From Ruminococcus flavefaciens (GTDB lineage: Bacteria > Bacillota > Clostridia > Oscillospirales > Ruminococcaceae), in assembly GCA_902760805.1 (NCBI GenBank), contig CACWHY010000022.1, positions 1 through 34,771 on the forward strand: a stretch of 34,771 nt of DNA, in the 5' to 3' direction. Positions 21,396 through 29,617 of the stretch are shown here, piece by piece. Position numbers and translations under genes: made by a program. The notes under the pieces are model-generated. The model was not told where the DNA came from. It saw nothing but the letters and a program-made list of their open reading frames with translations, and made no database searches. Within the stretch, counting starts at the first letter, position 1. Each line of letters starts with the position of its first letter.

Positions 21396-22192
21396 TAAAG
21401 CGCATTTTATCAAGACTTGGCGTTCTGGCAGTCGTACTTTTCGGCGTGACCCTGCTGACATTCTTCTACACAAGTCTTTCGCCCGTTGATGCGGCGCAGG
21501 CGCTGGCAGTAAGAAGATATACCCGTCCCACAGAAGAACAGTTCACACAGGTCAGGCAGGAGCTCGGACTCGATCAGCCGCTTATCAAACAGTATACCGG
21601 CTGGCTCACAAAGGCGGTAAAGGGAGATTTCGGGAATTCCTACAATACCGGAAAACCCATTATCGAGGAGCTTTCGGCTTCCATGCGACCGACACTGAAG
21701 CTGGCGGCAATGGCTCTGCTGTTCACGGCACTTCTGAGTATACCCCTGGGAGTGCTGTCGGCGGCTAGAAAAGGCGGATTTGCAGACAAAAGTATATATC
21801 TGTTCGGTATCGTATGTATGTCCGTGCCGAATTACTGGATAGGCTTCATGCTTATGCTCGCCTTTGCGGTGAACATACCGCTGTTCAGTATAATGGGTGC
21901 GGAGAACTTGATCGACTTTGTACTTCCTGCCCTTGCCATAGCGATACCCACAGCCGCCGCCAACATCAGAGTATTCCGCTCATCTCTACTTGACGGCTAC
22001 AACAGTGATTTCGTCATGTACGCAAGAGCGAGAGGCATTTCCGAGAGGAAGATCGCAGGAATTGTCAGCAGATATGCACTTCCTCCGCTGGTAACACTTT
22101 TAGGGTTTGTACCTATTGTGATATGCTCCACTATGCCTGTTGGACTTGTGCAGAACATAAAACTGGCGAGCCGATGGACTATAGGCTATTGA
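21392..22192 (+). pseudogene. Opp/Nik-type ABC permease, C-terminus replaced
   Basis: A 266-residue frame matches the peptide/nickel ABC permease family (DppB/NikB) for residues 1-238. It has an N-terminal helix (LGVLAVVLFGVTLLTFFYTS), RQELGLDQPLIKQYTGWL, then GDFGNSYNTGKPIIEEL. Helices continue with the EAA-loop region VMYARARGISERKI. After ALPPLVTLLG (about base 22106) the sequence changes to unrelated residues and ends early. Normal members have about 305-315 residues and a last helix with the VFSIPGLG-type motif, which is missing. The start overlaps the ABC subunit 2 stop by ATGA, so the three genes were one operon. Together they suggest a metal-chelate or peptide transport locus now dead. 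Confidence 0.8.
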
Positions 22193-22222
22193 CACACCAG
22201 CCGTATCAAAGGAGTTGATCTA

Positions 22223-22432
22223 ATGGAGATAAACCGGGATAAAAACAGAAGGTTCATTTCAGTATGGATGACGAACGAGGAACAGGAGCTATACGGCCGC
22301 AAACAGCTTACCGCTCGGCTCCTTAAAAACGTTGATGATCCTAAGTGCAAGGTCATATTCTTTTTGTCAGGCAAGGGCGATCTGTTTGAAAATACTGAGG
22401 GCCTTTGGCTGGCAAATCTGGCAAAAGTATAA
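22223..22432 (+). CDS. Small conserved-looking protein (69 aa), unknown function
   Basis: A 69-residue protein with a strong ribosome binding site (AAAGGAG, 8 bp before ATG). The sequence begins MEINRDKNRRFISVWMTNEE. KCKVIFFLSGKGDLFENTEG predicts a beta strand followed by a loop, and LWLANLAKV ends it. It has mixed charge, no signal peptide and no membrane segment, so it should be a small soluble protein. It follows the altered end of the permease by 30 bp. Its position after a junction suggests it came with the incoming DNA. I do not recognise a family. Good codon use and a clean start favour a real gene. Confidence 0.6.
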   Translation: MEINRDKNRRFISVWMTNEEQELYGRKQLTARLLKNVDDPKCKVIFFLSGKGDLFENTEGLWLANLAKV

Positions 22433-22715
22433 AAAGTCAGGTTCAAGCCGGGTACTCATGCAGTAGTTCACCCAGAACTTATGCAAAAGCCTTTACAGCA
22501 GGCTATAAGAAGAAAATATGGGATGCTCAACGCATTATGTCTGAGTATGTACACGATGCAACTGAGGGATCAAGTTCTTTGGTATACATATAGTAAAATA
22601 TTGCTGATATTACTCTATCAGCATTATTCTAACTCAGTTTTAGTGACCACCAGCACCGTTTTGTTCGCTCTATACAAAAAAACGTGCAAAATATGAAAAA
22701 CAATTGCTAAAACGC
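22433..22715. other. Gene-poor stretch
   Basis: Open frames occur (for example 22436-22696, plus strand), but none has a ribosome binding site or recognisable motif. Base composition is AT-rich. I see no RNA gene or repeat. It ends at the promoter of the LRR protein. Confidence 0.5.
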
Positions 22716-22744
22716 TTGACTTATCCGTGAATGCGTGCTATAAT
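22716..22744 (+). promoter_or_regulatory. Promoter of the LRR-dockerin gene
   Basis: TTGACT (22716-22721), 17-bp spacer and TATAAT (22739-22744). The start codon is about 180 bp downstream, so there is a long untranslated leader (22752-22927) that could be regulatory; no clear structure was found in it by eye. Confidence 0.7.
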
Positions 22745-22927
22745 TATTTTAAAGAATTCGTTGATATAGTCTTTCCTGATCGTATATTCAGGAGGCAAAT
22801 TCACTTCTCAGCTCTTGCAGCTTTAGCCCTGTGCTTTTATCTGCTGTCAGGGCAGACAAAAAAGAAGAGACAGATTATGTTCCGCTCGGCTATGATATCA
22901 CTGCACATAAGAAAAGGAGGTCTCATC

Positions 22928-24553
22928 ATGAAATGTAAACGGTTATTCAGTATTTTCTGTACGACAGCTCTTTCCGTCATGTCTCTCGGACAGAGTCTTA
23001 CGCCGGCTGCGCCTGTTTTTCCTGCTGCTGTCACAGCATACGCGGAGGAAACAGCCTCAAAGGTCACACTGAACGGCATGACATTCAGCATTTTCTCCAA
23101 TCATGCCGAAGTCACAGAATGTGTCCGTTCCTATGAGGGAGAACTTATCATTCCTGATGAGGTTAACGGTGTGCCGGTCACAAGTATCGGTTTCTCTTCT
23201 ATTGCCGGCTGCGAGAAGATCACCTCTGTTACAATCCCGGACACCGTGACAAGCATCAATGTCTACGCATTCAATGCGTGCAGTTCACTCGTCTCCGTGA
23301 CGATACCCGATTCCGTCACGTATATCGGAGACAACGCATTCGTCGGAACGAAGTGGCTGGAAGCGAAGCAGGAAGAAGACCCGTTTGTCGTGGTCAACGG
23401 TATCCTTATCGACGGAAAAACCTGCTACGGTGACATCGTAATTCCCGACAGCGTGACGATGATCGGTGACAGTGCATTCAGCGGCTGTCATGAGATCACA
23501 TCAGTCGTGATCCCGGATTCTGTCACAAAGATCGGCACAGATGCGTTCTCAAACTGTGCCTATCTCAGCTCTGTGTCGATACCTGATTCTGTCACGGAGA
23601 TTCCTGCCTGGGCATTCTATGGAACAGGTCTTACATCTGTCGTGATACCTGATTCTGTAACGAGCATAGACGACCGTGCTTTCTGCCTTTGCTATCAGCT
23701 CGAAACGATCACCATACCCGAATCCGTTGCATATATCGGCGATGAGACATTCGACAGCACATATTGGATGAGCGCACAGCAGACAGCAGATCCTCTTGTC
23801 ATTGTCAACGGTATCCTTATAAACGGAAAAACGTATGAAGGCGACCTTGTCATCCCAGATTCAGTCACAATGATCGCAGACGGTGCATTCTATGAGTGCG
23901 AAACGATTACCTCACTGACGATCCCGGACTCTGTCACACGGATCGGCCGCCATGCGTTTCAGGACTGTATAATGCTCGAAACAGTTGTGATGGCAGATTC
24001 CGTCACTGATATGGGCGAATATGCGTTCAACTGGTGCAGCAATCTTGAGTCAGTCACATTATCCGCTTCACTGAAAAGCATCGAAAAGGATACCTTCACA
24101 TTCTGTAACATTCTCCATGAGATTGACATCCCGGCTTCTGTTTCCAGCATCGGAGAAGATGCATTCCTTGGTTGCAGGATGCTGGAGACCATCACGATCA
24201 ACAATCCCGATTGCAATATATTCGATCAAAGCGATACGATCTGTACAGAATATGACAAGAATCTGAAACGAGACATATTTGACGGAGTAATCTGGGGCTA
24301 CGGCGGTTCCACTGCACAGGCTTATGCGCTGAAATACGACTACACATTTGAAGCAATCAGCAGTATTACAGGCGATGTGAGCGGTGACGGAGAATTCAAC
24401 ATCTCCGATGTTGTGCTTGTTCAGAAGTGGCTGCTTGGTGTTCCTGATACACAATTCACTGACTGGAAAGCTGCCGATTACTGCCCTGACAACAAGCTCA
24501 ATGTATTCGATCTCTGCCTGATGAAACAGGCTTTGGTCGATGGCCAAAAGTGA
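22928..24553 (+). CDS. Secreted BspA-type leucine-rich-repeat protein with dockerin
   Basis: A 541-residue extracellular protein. Residues 1-41 are a signal peptide (MKCKRLFSIFCTTALSVMS). Residues about 50-470 are LRR_5/BspA-like repeats with the pattern TIPDSVTxIGxxAFxxC, used for binding surfaces or proteins; no catalytic site is visible. The repeats interrupt twice with a VVNGILIDGKT / VNGILINGKT segment 137 codons apart, pointing to an internal duplication. Residues 480-541 are a type I dockerin (GDVSGDGEFNISD and CPDNKLNVFDLCL), in which one Ca loop is slightly degenerate (PDNKLN). The start at 22928 has AAAAGGAGG 8 bp upstream; the longer upstream frame lacks a signal peptide. Likely a non-enzymatic cellulosome component for adhesion or interaction, inferred from domain makeup. 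It is monocistronic with its own promoter and terminator. Confidence 0.9.
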   Translation: MKCKRLFSIFCTTALSVMSLGQSLTPAAPVFPAAVTAYAEETASKVTLNGMTFSIFSNHAEVTECVRSYEGELIIPDEVNGVPVTSIGFSSIAGCEKITSVTIPDTVTSINVYAFNACSSLVSVTIPDSVTYIGDNAFVGTKWLEAKQEEDPFVVVNGILIDGKTCYGDIVIPDSVTMIGDSAFSGCHEITSVVIPDSVTKIGTDAFSNCAYLSSVSIPDSVTEIPAWAFYGTGLTSVVIPDSVTSIDDRAFCLCYQLETITIPESVAYIGDETFDSTYWMSAQQTADPLVIVNGILINGKTYEGDLVIPDSVTMIADGAFYECETITSLTIPDSVTRIGRHAFQDCIMLETVVMADSVTDMGEYAFNWCSNLESVTLSASLKSIEKDTFTFCNILHEIDIPASVSSIGEDAFLGCRMLETITINNPDCNIFDQSDTICTEYDKNLKRDIFDGVIWGYGGSTAQAYALKYDYTFEAISSITGDVSGDGEFNISDVVLVQKWLLGVPDTQFTDWKAADYCPDNKLNVFDLCLMKQALVDGQK

Positions 24554-24603
24554 CACCTTGACCGGCATCTGCACATAAACCGGAACATATAAGAATAAAC
24601 AGG

Positions 24604-24633
24604 AACCGGGACTCAATGAGTCCCGGTTTTTGC
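24604..24633 (+). terminator. Terminator of the LRR-dockerin gene
   Basis: A perfect 10-bp stem (24604-24613 with 24619-24628, loop of 5) followed by TTTTT, 50 bp after the stop. Confidence 0.85.
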
Positions 24634-24766
24634 AATATGCCCTCTTTGACCGCTCAAATTCATCGCCTTGCAGTGATGAGCCATAGACTCAGCACAGATC
24701 TGAGCCGCAGCGAAATCATACGATAAACGCTGCCCCTTGTGTCGTCCGCCGGGATTTGGACATTGC

Positions 24767-24949
24767 CTAAAAAAGTACAAGTCTGCCCTTGTATGCTGAG
24801 AGGTCAATCTCAGACACGCCCCAATCACCGGGCTGTATCCATTTTGTGCCGTCGTAGTGGACCGACTGGTCGTCCTGCTCGTTATAGAGGTTATCTGCTG
24901 CGCCTGCTGATATCGGAGCAGCAAGCAGCGAGCCGGTGACAAAAAGCAC
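24767..24949 (-). pseudogene. Possible N-terminal remnant of a secreted protein
   Basis: The minus frame reads VLFVTGSLLAAPISAGAADN and then NEQDDQSVHYDGTKWIQPGD. The first part looks like the second half of a signal peptide ending in Ala-x-Ala, and the rest like a mature secreted protein. It begins with GTG, has no ribosome binding site and lacks the basic start of a signal peptide; a hairpin (24950-24976) lies directly upstream. The frame stops after 60 residues. It is probably a truncated leftover. The surrounding 24,640-25,160 contains no other gene I can support, only shadow frames. Confidence 0.3.
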
Positions 24950-25167
24950 CGCCCGGACCTGATGGAAGTCCGGGCGTCTTTCCCTTCTTCTTGGGGTTAG
25001 TTATAATATCATTTTCAGAAACTGTTCGCGGCTGAAACACCACATTCGCTGATTCTGTACGAATGAAATACATATCATTTTCAAACAGTTTTCTGCGGAA
25101 GCTAATGGGACTTCTTGATATCTTATTCCGGCAATGCTGCAATGTACGGGAGAGCTTCTTTTATCTG

Positions 25168-25199
25168 TAAAAACCACAAAGACCCGGGCATCTCCCCGG
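25168..25199 (-). terminator. Possible terminator of the sortase-anchored protein gene
   Basis: On the minus strand CCGGG and CCCGG (25199-25195 and 25188-25184, 6-nt loop) form a short GC stem, followed by GTCTTTGTGGTTTTT. The T-rich tail supports termination; the stem is short and it lies about 60 bp after the stop. Confidence 0.45.
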
Positions 25200-25256
25200 A
25201 GCTTCATGGCTGAAAATCTATTGTACGCCGAATCGGTGTAGTGTTTCAAATTAAGT

Positions 25257-25976
25257 TCAGTTTGACTTCTTCTTCAGTGTGAATGCTACTGCTACTGCTG
25301 CTACAGCCAGACCAGCTACAGGGATCGCAGGGAATGCAACGCCTGTCTTGGGTGAACCGTTCTTGTTAGCGGTAGTCTTTGCAGCAGTGGTCGTTGTAGC
25401 CTTTGCCTGTGCTGTTGTTGCTACAGCTGTTGTACCTGAGAATGAGCCGTCCTCGTTGTAGGCTGCATACTCGTCAACGTGGAAGTACTTAACAGGAGCG
25501 TTTCCGTTGTCGATCTCACGAACGCCTATTCTCCAGAAGTATTCGTTTGCGTTCTGGACCCACTCTGTGCTTACGATGATATATGTCTTGCCGTCCAGTC
25601 CAGCGGAAGCCAGTGCGTTTTCACCGGCAGCCTGCTCCTGTTTCTTGAAAGCCTCGGCTGCTGCGTTTACGGGAGTTGTTGTGGAAGGAACGTCAACTGC
25701 GACTGCCTCTGTAGTTGTTACAACGGGAGCCTCAGTAGGTGCTTCTGCGGGAGCCTCAGTAGGTGCCTCGGTAGGCGCCTGAACTTCGTCAGCCTTGAAC
25801 TGAACTGCGTCTATAGAAACTGTCTCAGTCTGGATCTGCTCCATTTCTGTGCAGTGGTTTGTTGTTGCCGGCATCTCGGGAACTGCGTCCTCAGTTGCGA
25901 AGGAGCTCATTGCTCCTGCCATTGCGATAGAACCTGTGATTACTGCGGTTGCGATGATTGAAATATGCTTTCTCAT
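25257..25976 (-). CDS. Sortase-anchored surface protein with Pro-Thr-Glu linker
   Basis: A 239-residue cell-wall protein. Residues 1-28 are a signal peptide (RKHISIIATAVITGSIAMAG). A low-complexity APTEAPTEAPAEAPTEAP linker (about 67-95) spans wall polymer. A compact domain follows (about 105-175; AAGENALASAGLDGKTYIIV, VQNANEYFWRIGVREID, APVKYFHVDEYAAYNEDG). The C-terminus has the sorting signal SPKTG, a hydrophobic helix (VAGLAVAAVAVAFTL) and KKKSN, so sortase should attach it to peptidoglycan. The start has AAAAAGGAG 10 bp upstream. Its middle domain is related to that of the lipoprotein at 29,618-30,436, and both share the same upstream control region, so the two are coregulated paralogues with different anchors. 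Ligand unknown; PepSY-like folds are one possibility. Confidence 0.85.
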   Translation of the reverse strand: MRKHISIIATAVITGSIAMAGAMSSFATEDAVPEMPATTNHCTEMEQIQTETVSIDAVQFKADEVQAPTEAPTEAPAEAPTEAPVVTTTEAVAVDVPSTTTPVNAAAEAFKKQEQAAGENALASAGLDGKTYIIVSTEWVQNANEYFWRIGVREIDNGNAPVKYFHVDEYAAYNEDGSFSGTTAVATTAQAKATTTTAAKTTANKNGSPKTGVAFPAIPVAGLAVAAVAVAFTLKKKSN

Positions 25977-26051
25977 GATTAAATTTCTCCTTTTTCATTA
26001 CATTTAGATTTTCGTTTTTGATTTCCGGTGGAGGTCTTTCCCCTTTCCGTG

Positions 26052-26150
26052 ATTATATAATAACATGATCTTGCAGGAGTTTCAATATTCAATAATTCCC
26101 CGATATGTAGCCTAAACTACGGTGTTTTCCAGTGCTGTAGTTTAAGCTAC
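26052..26150 (-). promoter_or_regulatory. Control region copy A: promoter and twin palindromes
   Basis: On the minus strand TATAAT (26057-26052) has no good -35 box. Upstream lie two 14-bp palindromic sites: GTAGCTTAAACTAC (26150-26137) and GTAGTTTAGGCTAC (26120-26107), 30 bp apart centre to centre. The region 26052-26150 is nearly identical to copy B at 30506-30604. The poor -35 and site positions (about 60-95 bp before transcription start) suggest an activator that binds twice on one DNA face. The strong conservation of spacing is the main evidence. Confidence 0.7.
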
Positions 26151-26167
26151 AAAACGCTCTCGAATTG

Positions 26168-26197
26168 TAAAAAAAGCACCTGCATTCAAGCAGGTGC
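26168..26197 (-). terminator. Terminator of the RlaP-like gene
   Basis: A perfect 8-bp stem (26176-26183 with 26190-26197, loop of 6) with TTTTTTT on its minus-strand 3' side. Confidence 0.85.
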
Positions 26198-26218
26198 CAG
26201 GTGTGTATTCTGTTGATA

Positions 26219-26986
26219 TTAACGTTCAAGACATTTCAGAAACAGCGAGTTCAGAAGCTCCCAGTCGTTGTTCTTATCATTCTTCAGCATATCCGCGGAA
26301 ACCTTGATACTGCTGATCTCTGATGCGATATACTCCTCCAATACGGGGATACGAGCGATCAATTCCGCTTCATCAGCCTTCTGCTTCCGGTCGATCAGGT
26401 CGCAGATCGTCGTAAACAACTTATCATCTGTCTCCATTTCGTTCAGCAGGCTGTCAAACAGGACCGGAGGCGGAGTCTTATGAGCTAAGATCCAGTCGCA
26501 AGCCATAAGCGGACGCAGCAAATAAAAGTATTTTTTCAGTTTCACTTTATCCTTGTTTGCGATATATCCCTTAAAGTTCGCTTTTGCAGTATTCAGATAA
26601 TGATACAGCCCGGCTTTGCAGGAAAAGAATGAATCGATCTGCGGAGTGATCTCAGCAATTATCGGCTGTGTGTTATAAACGATCGGCGAATGGATCCACT
26701 CAAAAACCGTAGGATTTGAATCGTGCAGCAGCCGGAACAACTTCTGAATATCCCAGCCGTTTATATCGTAAACATCGTTCAGTTCCAGCTCCATAACATC
26801 ACGGGTTTTCTCAAGTTTCAGATACCATTCCATATCATGGGCATAAATGAAGCGCACATCGTAGTCACTATCCGGAGAGGCAAATCCCCACGCTCTGCTG
26901 CCGGATTCCACAGCATGGAGTATCCTGATGTTATGCTCAGATTCGCAGGCATTAAGTTTCTTCAGTATCTCATTTTTTATATCCAT
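26219..26986 (-). CDS. RlaP-like nucleotidyltransferase (polymerase beta superfamily)
   Basis: A 255-residue nucleotidyltransferase of the RlaP/COG3541 type. The active-site motif is ESGSRAWGFASPDSDYDVR (residues 27-45: GS at 29-30, catalytic Asp pair D41 and D43), followed by DVYDINGWDIQKLFRLLHDS, which likely carries the third Asp. The C-terminal half is helical (KLKKYFYLLRPLMACDWIL). RlaP proteins are named for association with RNA ligases in RNA repair, where they are thought to add nucleotides to RNA ends. Here it stands alone: no ligase, kinase or RtcB gene is adjacent. The start has GGAGG 6-8 bp upstream and it has its own terminator. Function in RNA repair is inferred from family only. 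Confidence 0.82.
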   Translation of the reverse strand: MDIKNEILKKLNACESEHNIRILHAVESGSRAWGFASPDSDYDVRFIYAHDMEWYLKLEKTRDVMELELNDVYDINGWDIQKLFRLLHDSNPTVFEWIHSPIVYNTQPIIAEITPQIDSFFSCKAGLYHYLNTAKANFKGYIANKDKVKLKKYFYLLRPLMACDWILAHKTPPPVLFDSLLNEMETDDKLFTTICDLIDRKQKADEAELIARIPVLEEYIASEISSIKVSADMLKNDKNNDWELLNSLFLKCLER

Positions 26987-27125
26987 TTTTACACCTCCGG
27001 ATTATCTGAATTATATCACAGCCGGCAGAAAAAGTCAATCAGGTTTATCGGAGCTATCCGGCTGAATGCCTTGTTGTATCACCTGGTTTTGATAAAAAGC
27101 ATCAGTTAATTGCTCAGATATTACA

Positions 27126-27154
27126 TTGAATCAGAACAAATTCTGTCATATAAT
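27126..27154 (+). promoter_or_regulatory. Promoter of the second GH43 gene
   Basis: TTGAAT (27126-27131), 17-bp spacer and TATAAT (27149-27154). The start codon is 81 bp downstream with an AGGAGG ribosome binding site. Confidence 0.7.
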
Positions 27155-27234
27155 TATAGGCAGAAAAATGGGTCCGAACAAGACCGCACGGATAACAGCG
27201 GAGCATAACGCGAAATAATCAGGAGGTAAAAACT

Positions 27235-29553
27235 ATGCACAGAGTTAAGACAAGTAAAACCCTTTCAGTCATAGCTGCCCTTATGCTATCTGCATCAGCC
27301 TATACTATGAGTATGCCGTTAAACACAGCATTTTCCGCTGAAAATGCACCGGGCAATACATCAGACAGCATTATCCCGGACGGCTTATATTTCATCAGGA
27401 ATGTCAACAGCGACAAATACCTTTCTCAGCGATATGGCAATGTGATGCAGTTCAGTTCACCAAAAGCATGGAAAATCATAAATCAGCCTGACGGAAGTTG
27501 CTGTATCACATACTGTGATGACTATGCGCTGACAATAGAATGCGGTACAGGTACGGACGGTAATAACATCTCGCTTCAAAGAGCTGACGGCAGCGATGCA
27601 CAGAAATTCCTGCCCAGGCAGGTAGGTGATAATACCTATGCCTTCCTTACTGCCGTATCAGGAGGAGAGTCTGCTGTTGATGTATACAATATCAGCATGG
27701 ATGACGGTGCGAATATCTGCCAGTGGGATTACTGGGGAGGAGACGGACAGCACTTCATACTTGAAGCGGCATCTGAAACAGAGGATACTGCTGACGATGT
27801 ACGCCTGCCTGTGGAGTTGTCTGTAAGCCGGAACACCAATCCCTTTGCCGGAAATATCACAAAGAAGAATGAGCGTTACAATTACGGCGGAGACCCTGCT
27901 GCATTTGTAGACGGAGATACGGTCTATGCATATACCGGTCATGATATTTCTACAAATGCAGAGGTGGACAGAGCCATTTATAATATTCCCGAGTATCTTT
28001 GTTATTCCACAAAAGACCTCATCAACTGGAATTATGAGGGCGTAGTGATGAAAATGTCAGATGTTTCATGGGGAGACTCCAAAAGTGCGTGGGCAGGTCA
28101 GGTAACGAAGCATAATGGCAAATACTACCTTTACTTCTGCTCCTGGGACAGGACTTCCGAAGGTAAACAGTCAATAGGAGTCGCTGTATCCGATTCTCCC
28201 ACCGGTCACTTCAAAGACATCGGACATCCTCTTGTAAAAGGTACGCTCACCAATGACCAGTCCAGCAACTGGGATGACATAGACCCTACGGTATGGGTAG
28301 AACGGGACAAGAATGGAGTTGAGCACCGGTATCTTGCATGGGGCAACAGCAGATACTATATCTGTGAGCTCAATGATGATATGATAAGTGTTAAGGACCT
28401 GAACGGTGACGGAAAGATAACATTCGGAGGTGAAGGTCCGAACGGAGATGTTTTCTACCGCGGCAGAGGACTGAATATGTATACCGAAGCCCCCTGGATC
28501 TACAGGAGACAGAACGAAGACGGAAGCTATTACGGAGATTATTACCTAATCTACGCTTATCGCTGGCGTGAGCAAATGGCATATTCCACCTGTACCGATC
28601 TTCTGAAGGGGGACTGGAAGTTTGGCGGCCTTATGTTTGAAACTAATGCTACATCCAATACCAATCACAGCGGTCTGTTTGATTTCAAGGGCAAGACCTA
28701 TATAATCTATCACAACGGAGCACTCCCGGAAGGCAATGGATACAGAAGGTGTCCTAATATATGTGAAGTCAATTTCGACAGCAACGGCAGGATCATGAAG
28801 ATGGAAGAAACTACAGCCGGTATTGGCGGAACAGTGTCACAGATAACTGATACCAAAGGAAATATGATTGGTCACGCAGCATTTGTGAACTCCATAAACG
28901 ACAATGACTATCCGTATACAAACGTCCGGCTCGGCTCAAAGCTGAATGGTCTGACTGAGCACGATACGGATTGGGTAATCGTTCCCGGATTGTCCAATGT
29001 TGAAGAACCAACATATGTTTCCATTGAATCCGAAAACAAAACAGGATTATTTGTAACTATGGAGAGCAATGGCAGATCAGCAGTTCTCTCACAGATGACC
29101 ACAATTATTGACAGTGATCTGAAACGGGCAACATTCCGCACAATAGAAGGACTGGCAGACCCTACAAAGGTCAGCTTTGCAAGCGTATCAGATCCCGGAA
29201 AATATCTGACATCGACAGTGGATGGAAATATCATAATGACTGACGGCAGTAATCCTGCTGCGTGCACTTTCAGTATTTCACCCGATGGGATGATCCCGTC
29301 AGGGATGAAAGGCGACGTAAATGTAGACGGCAGCGTCACCCTCAACGATGCTGTGGCGATACTGCAATATATCGCGCTATCTGCGAAGTATCCCCTGGAT
29401 GCGATAGCCCTTGATGCAGCTGATGTCTGCGATCCCGGAACCAGCGGCATTAACGGCAACGATGCCCTTGCAATCATGATGGTGGACGCCGGTCTGCTTC
29501 AACCGGATAAGCTGCCTATAAGCGGCAGCGATCTGACGGAACACCTTTCTTAG
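27235..29553 (+). CDS. Secreted GH43 arabinofuranosidase/xylosidase-type enzyme with CBM13, CBM42-like module and dockerin
   Basis: A 772-residue secreted enzyme. Residues 1-35 are a signal peptide. Residues about 47-178 are a ricin-type CBM13 (NICQWDYWGGDGQHF). Residues about 198-535 are the GH43 catalytic domain with likely catalytic D220 (YGGDPAAFVDG), D350 (WDDIDPTVW) and E418 (MYTEAPWIYR). Inside it, residues 387-404 (KDLNGDGKITFGGEG) form a calcium-loop-like insertion. Residues about 556-684 resemble CBM42 (AbfB, arabinose-binding: ATFRTIEGLADPTKVSFASV). Residues 692-756 are a dockerin (GDVNVDGSVTLNDAVAIL; the second loop, DVCDPGTSGINGNDAL, is longer). The CBM42 hints at arabinoxylan or arabinan side chains as substrate. 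Start chosen by AGGAGG 8 bp upstream. A terminator follows. Confidence 0.92.
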   Translation: MHRVKTSKTLSVIAALMLSASAYTMSMPLNTAFSAENAPGNTSDSIIPDGLYFIRNVNSDKYLSQRYGNVMQFSSPKAWKIINQPDGSCCITYCDDYALTIECGTGTDGNNISLQRADGSDAQKFLPRQVGDNTYAFLTAVSGGESAVDVYNISMDDGANICQWDYWGGDGQHFILEAASETEDTADDVRLPVELSVSRNTNPFAGNITKKNERYNYGGDPAAFVDGDTVYAYTGHDISTNAEVDRAIYNIPEYLCYSTKDLINWNYEGVVMKMSDVSWGDSKSAWAGQVTKHNGKYYLYFCSWDRTSEGKQSIGVAVSDSPTGHFKDIGHPLVKGTLTNDQSSNWDDIDPTVWVERDKNGVEHRYLAWGNSRYYICELNDDMISVKDLNGDGKITFGGEGPNGDVFYRGRGLNMYTEAPWIYRRQNEDGSYYGDYYLIYAYRWREQMAYSTCTDLLKGDWKFGGLMFETNATSNTNHSGLFDFKGKTYIIYHNGALPEGNGYRRCPNICEVNFDSNGRIMKMEETTAGIGGTVSQITDTKGNMIGHAAFVNSINDNDYPYTNVRLGSKLNGLTEHDTDWVIVPGLSNVEEPTYVSIESENKTGLFVTMESNGRSAVLSQMTTIIDSDLKRATFRTIEGLADPTKVSFASVSDPGKYLTSTVDGNIIMTDGSNPAACTFSISPDGMIPSGMKGDVNVDGSVTLNDAVAILQYIALSAKYPLDAIALDAADVCDPGTSGINGNDALAIMMVDAGLLQPDKLPISGSDLTEHLS

Positions 29554-29564
29554 TTTAAAGATAA

Positions 29565-29595
29565 AACAGGCAGCTTTGAGCTGCCTGTTATCATT
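29565..29595. terminator. Terminator between the GH43 gene and the lipoprotein gene
   Basis: A perfect 11-bp stem (29565-29575 with 29579-29589, loop of 3) with an A tract left and a T-rich stretch right, between convergent genes; bidirectional. Confidence 0.85.
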
Positions 29596-29617
29596 TCTCT
29601 TGTTCTTGTTTTTTATC

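Noticed and set aside
22436-22696. Open plus-strand frame of about 85 codons
   Set aside because: No start site or recognisable domain; overlapping frames equally open because of AT-rich, low-information sequence.
24613-24942. Minus-strand frame of 109 residues in the region after the LRR gene
   Set aside because: It overlaps the LRR gene terminator and a signal-peptide-like frame; composition (Ser/Thr/Arg rich) looks like a shadow frame with no ribosome binding site.
24950-24976. 9-bp GC-rich inverted repeat as a terminator
   Set aside because: On the minus strand a T run follows after a gap, but no gene ends there; on the plus strand the tail is only T/C-rich. Left unassigned.
25001-25249. 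Minus-strand frame of 82 residues starting KHYTDSAYNRF
   Set aside because: It contains the likely terminator hairpin of the sortase-anchored gene and has no ribosome binding site or known motif.
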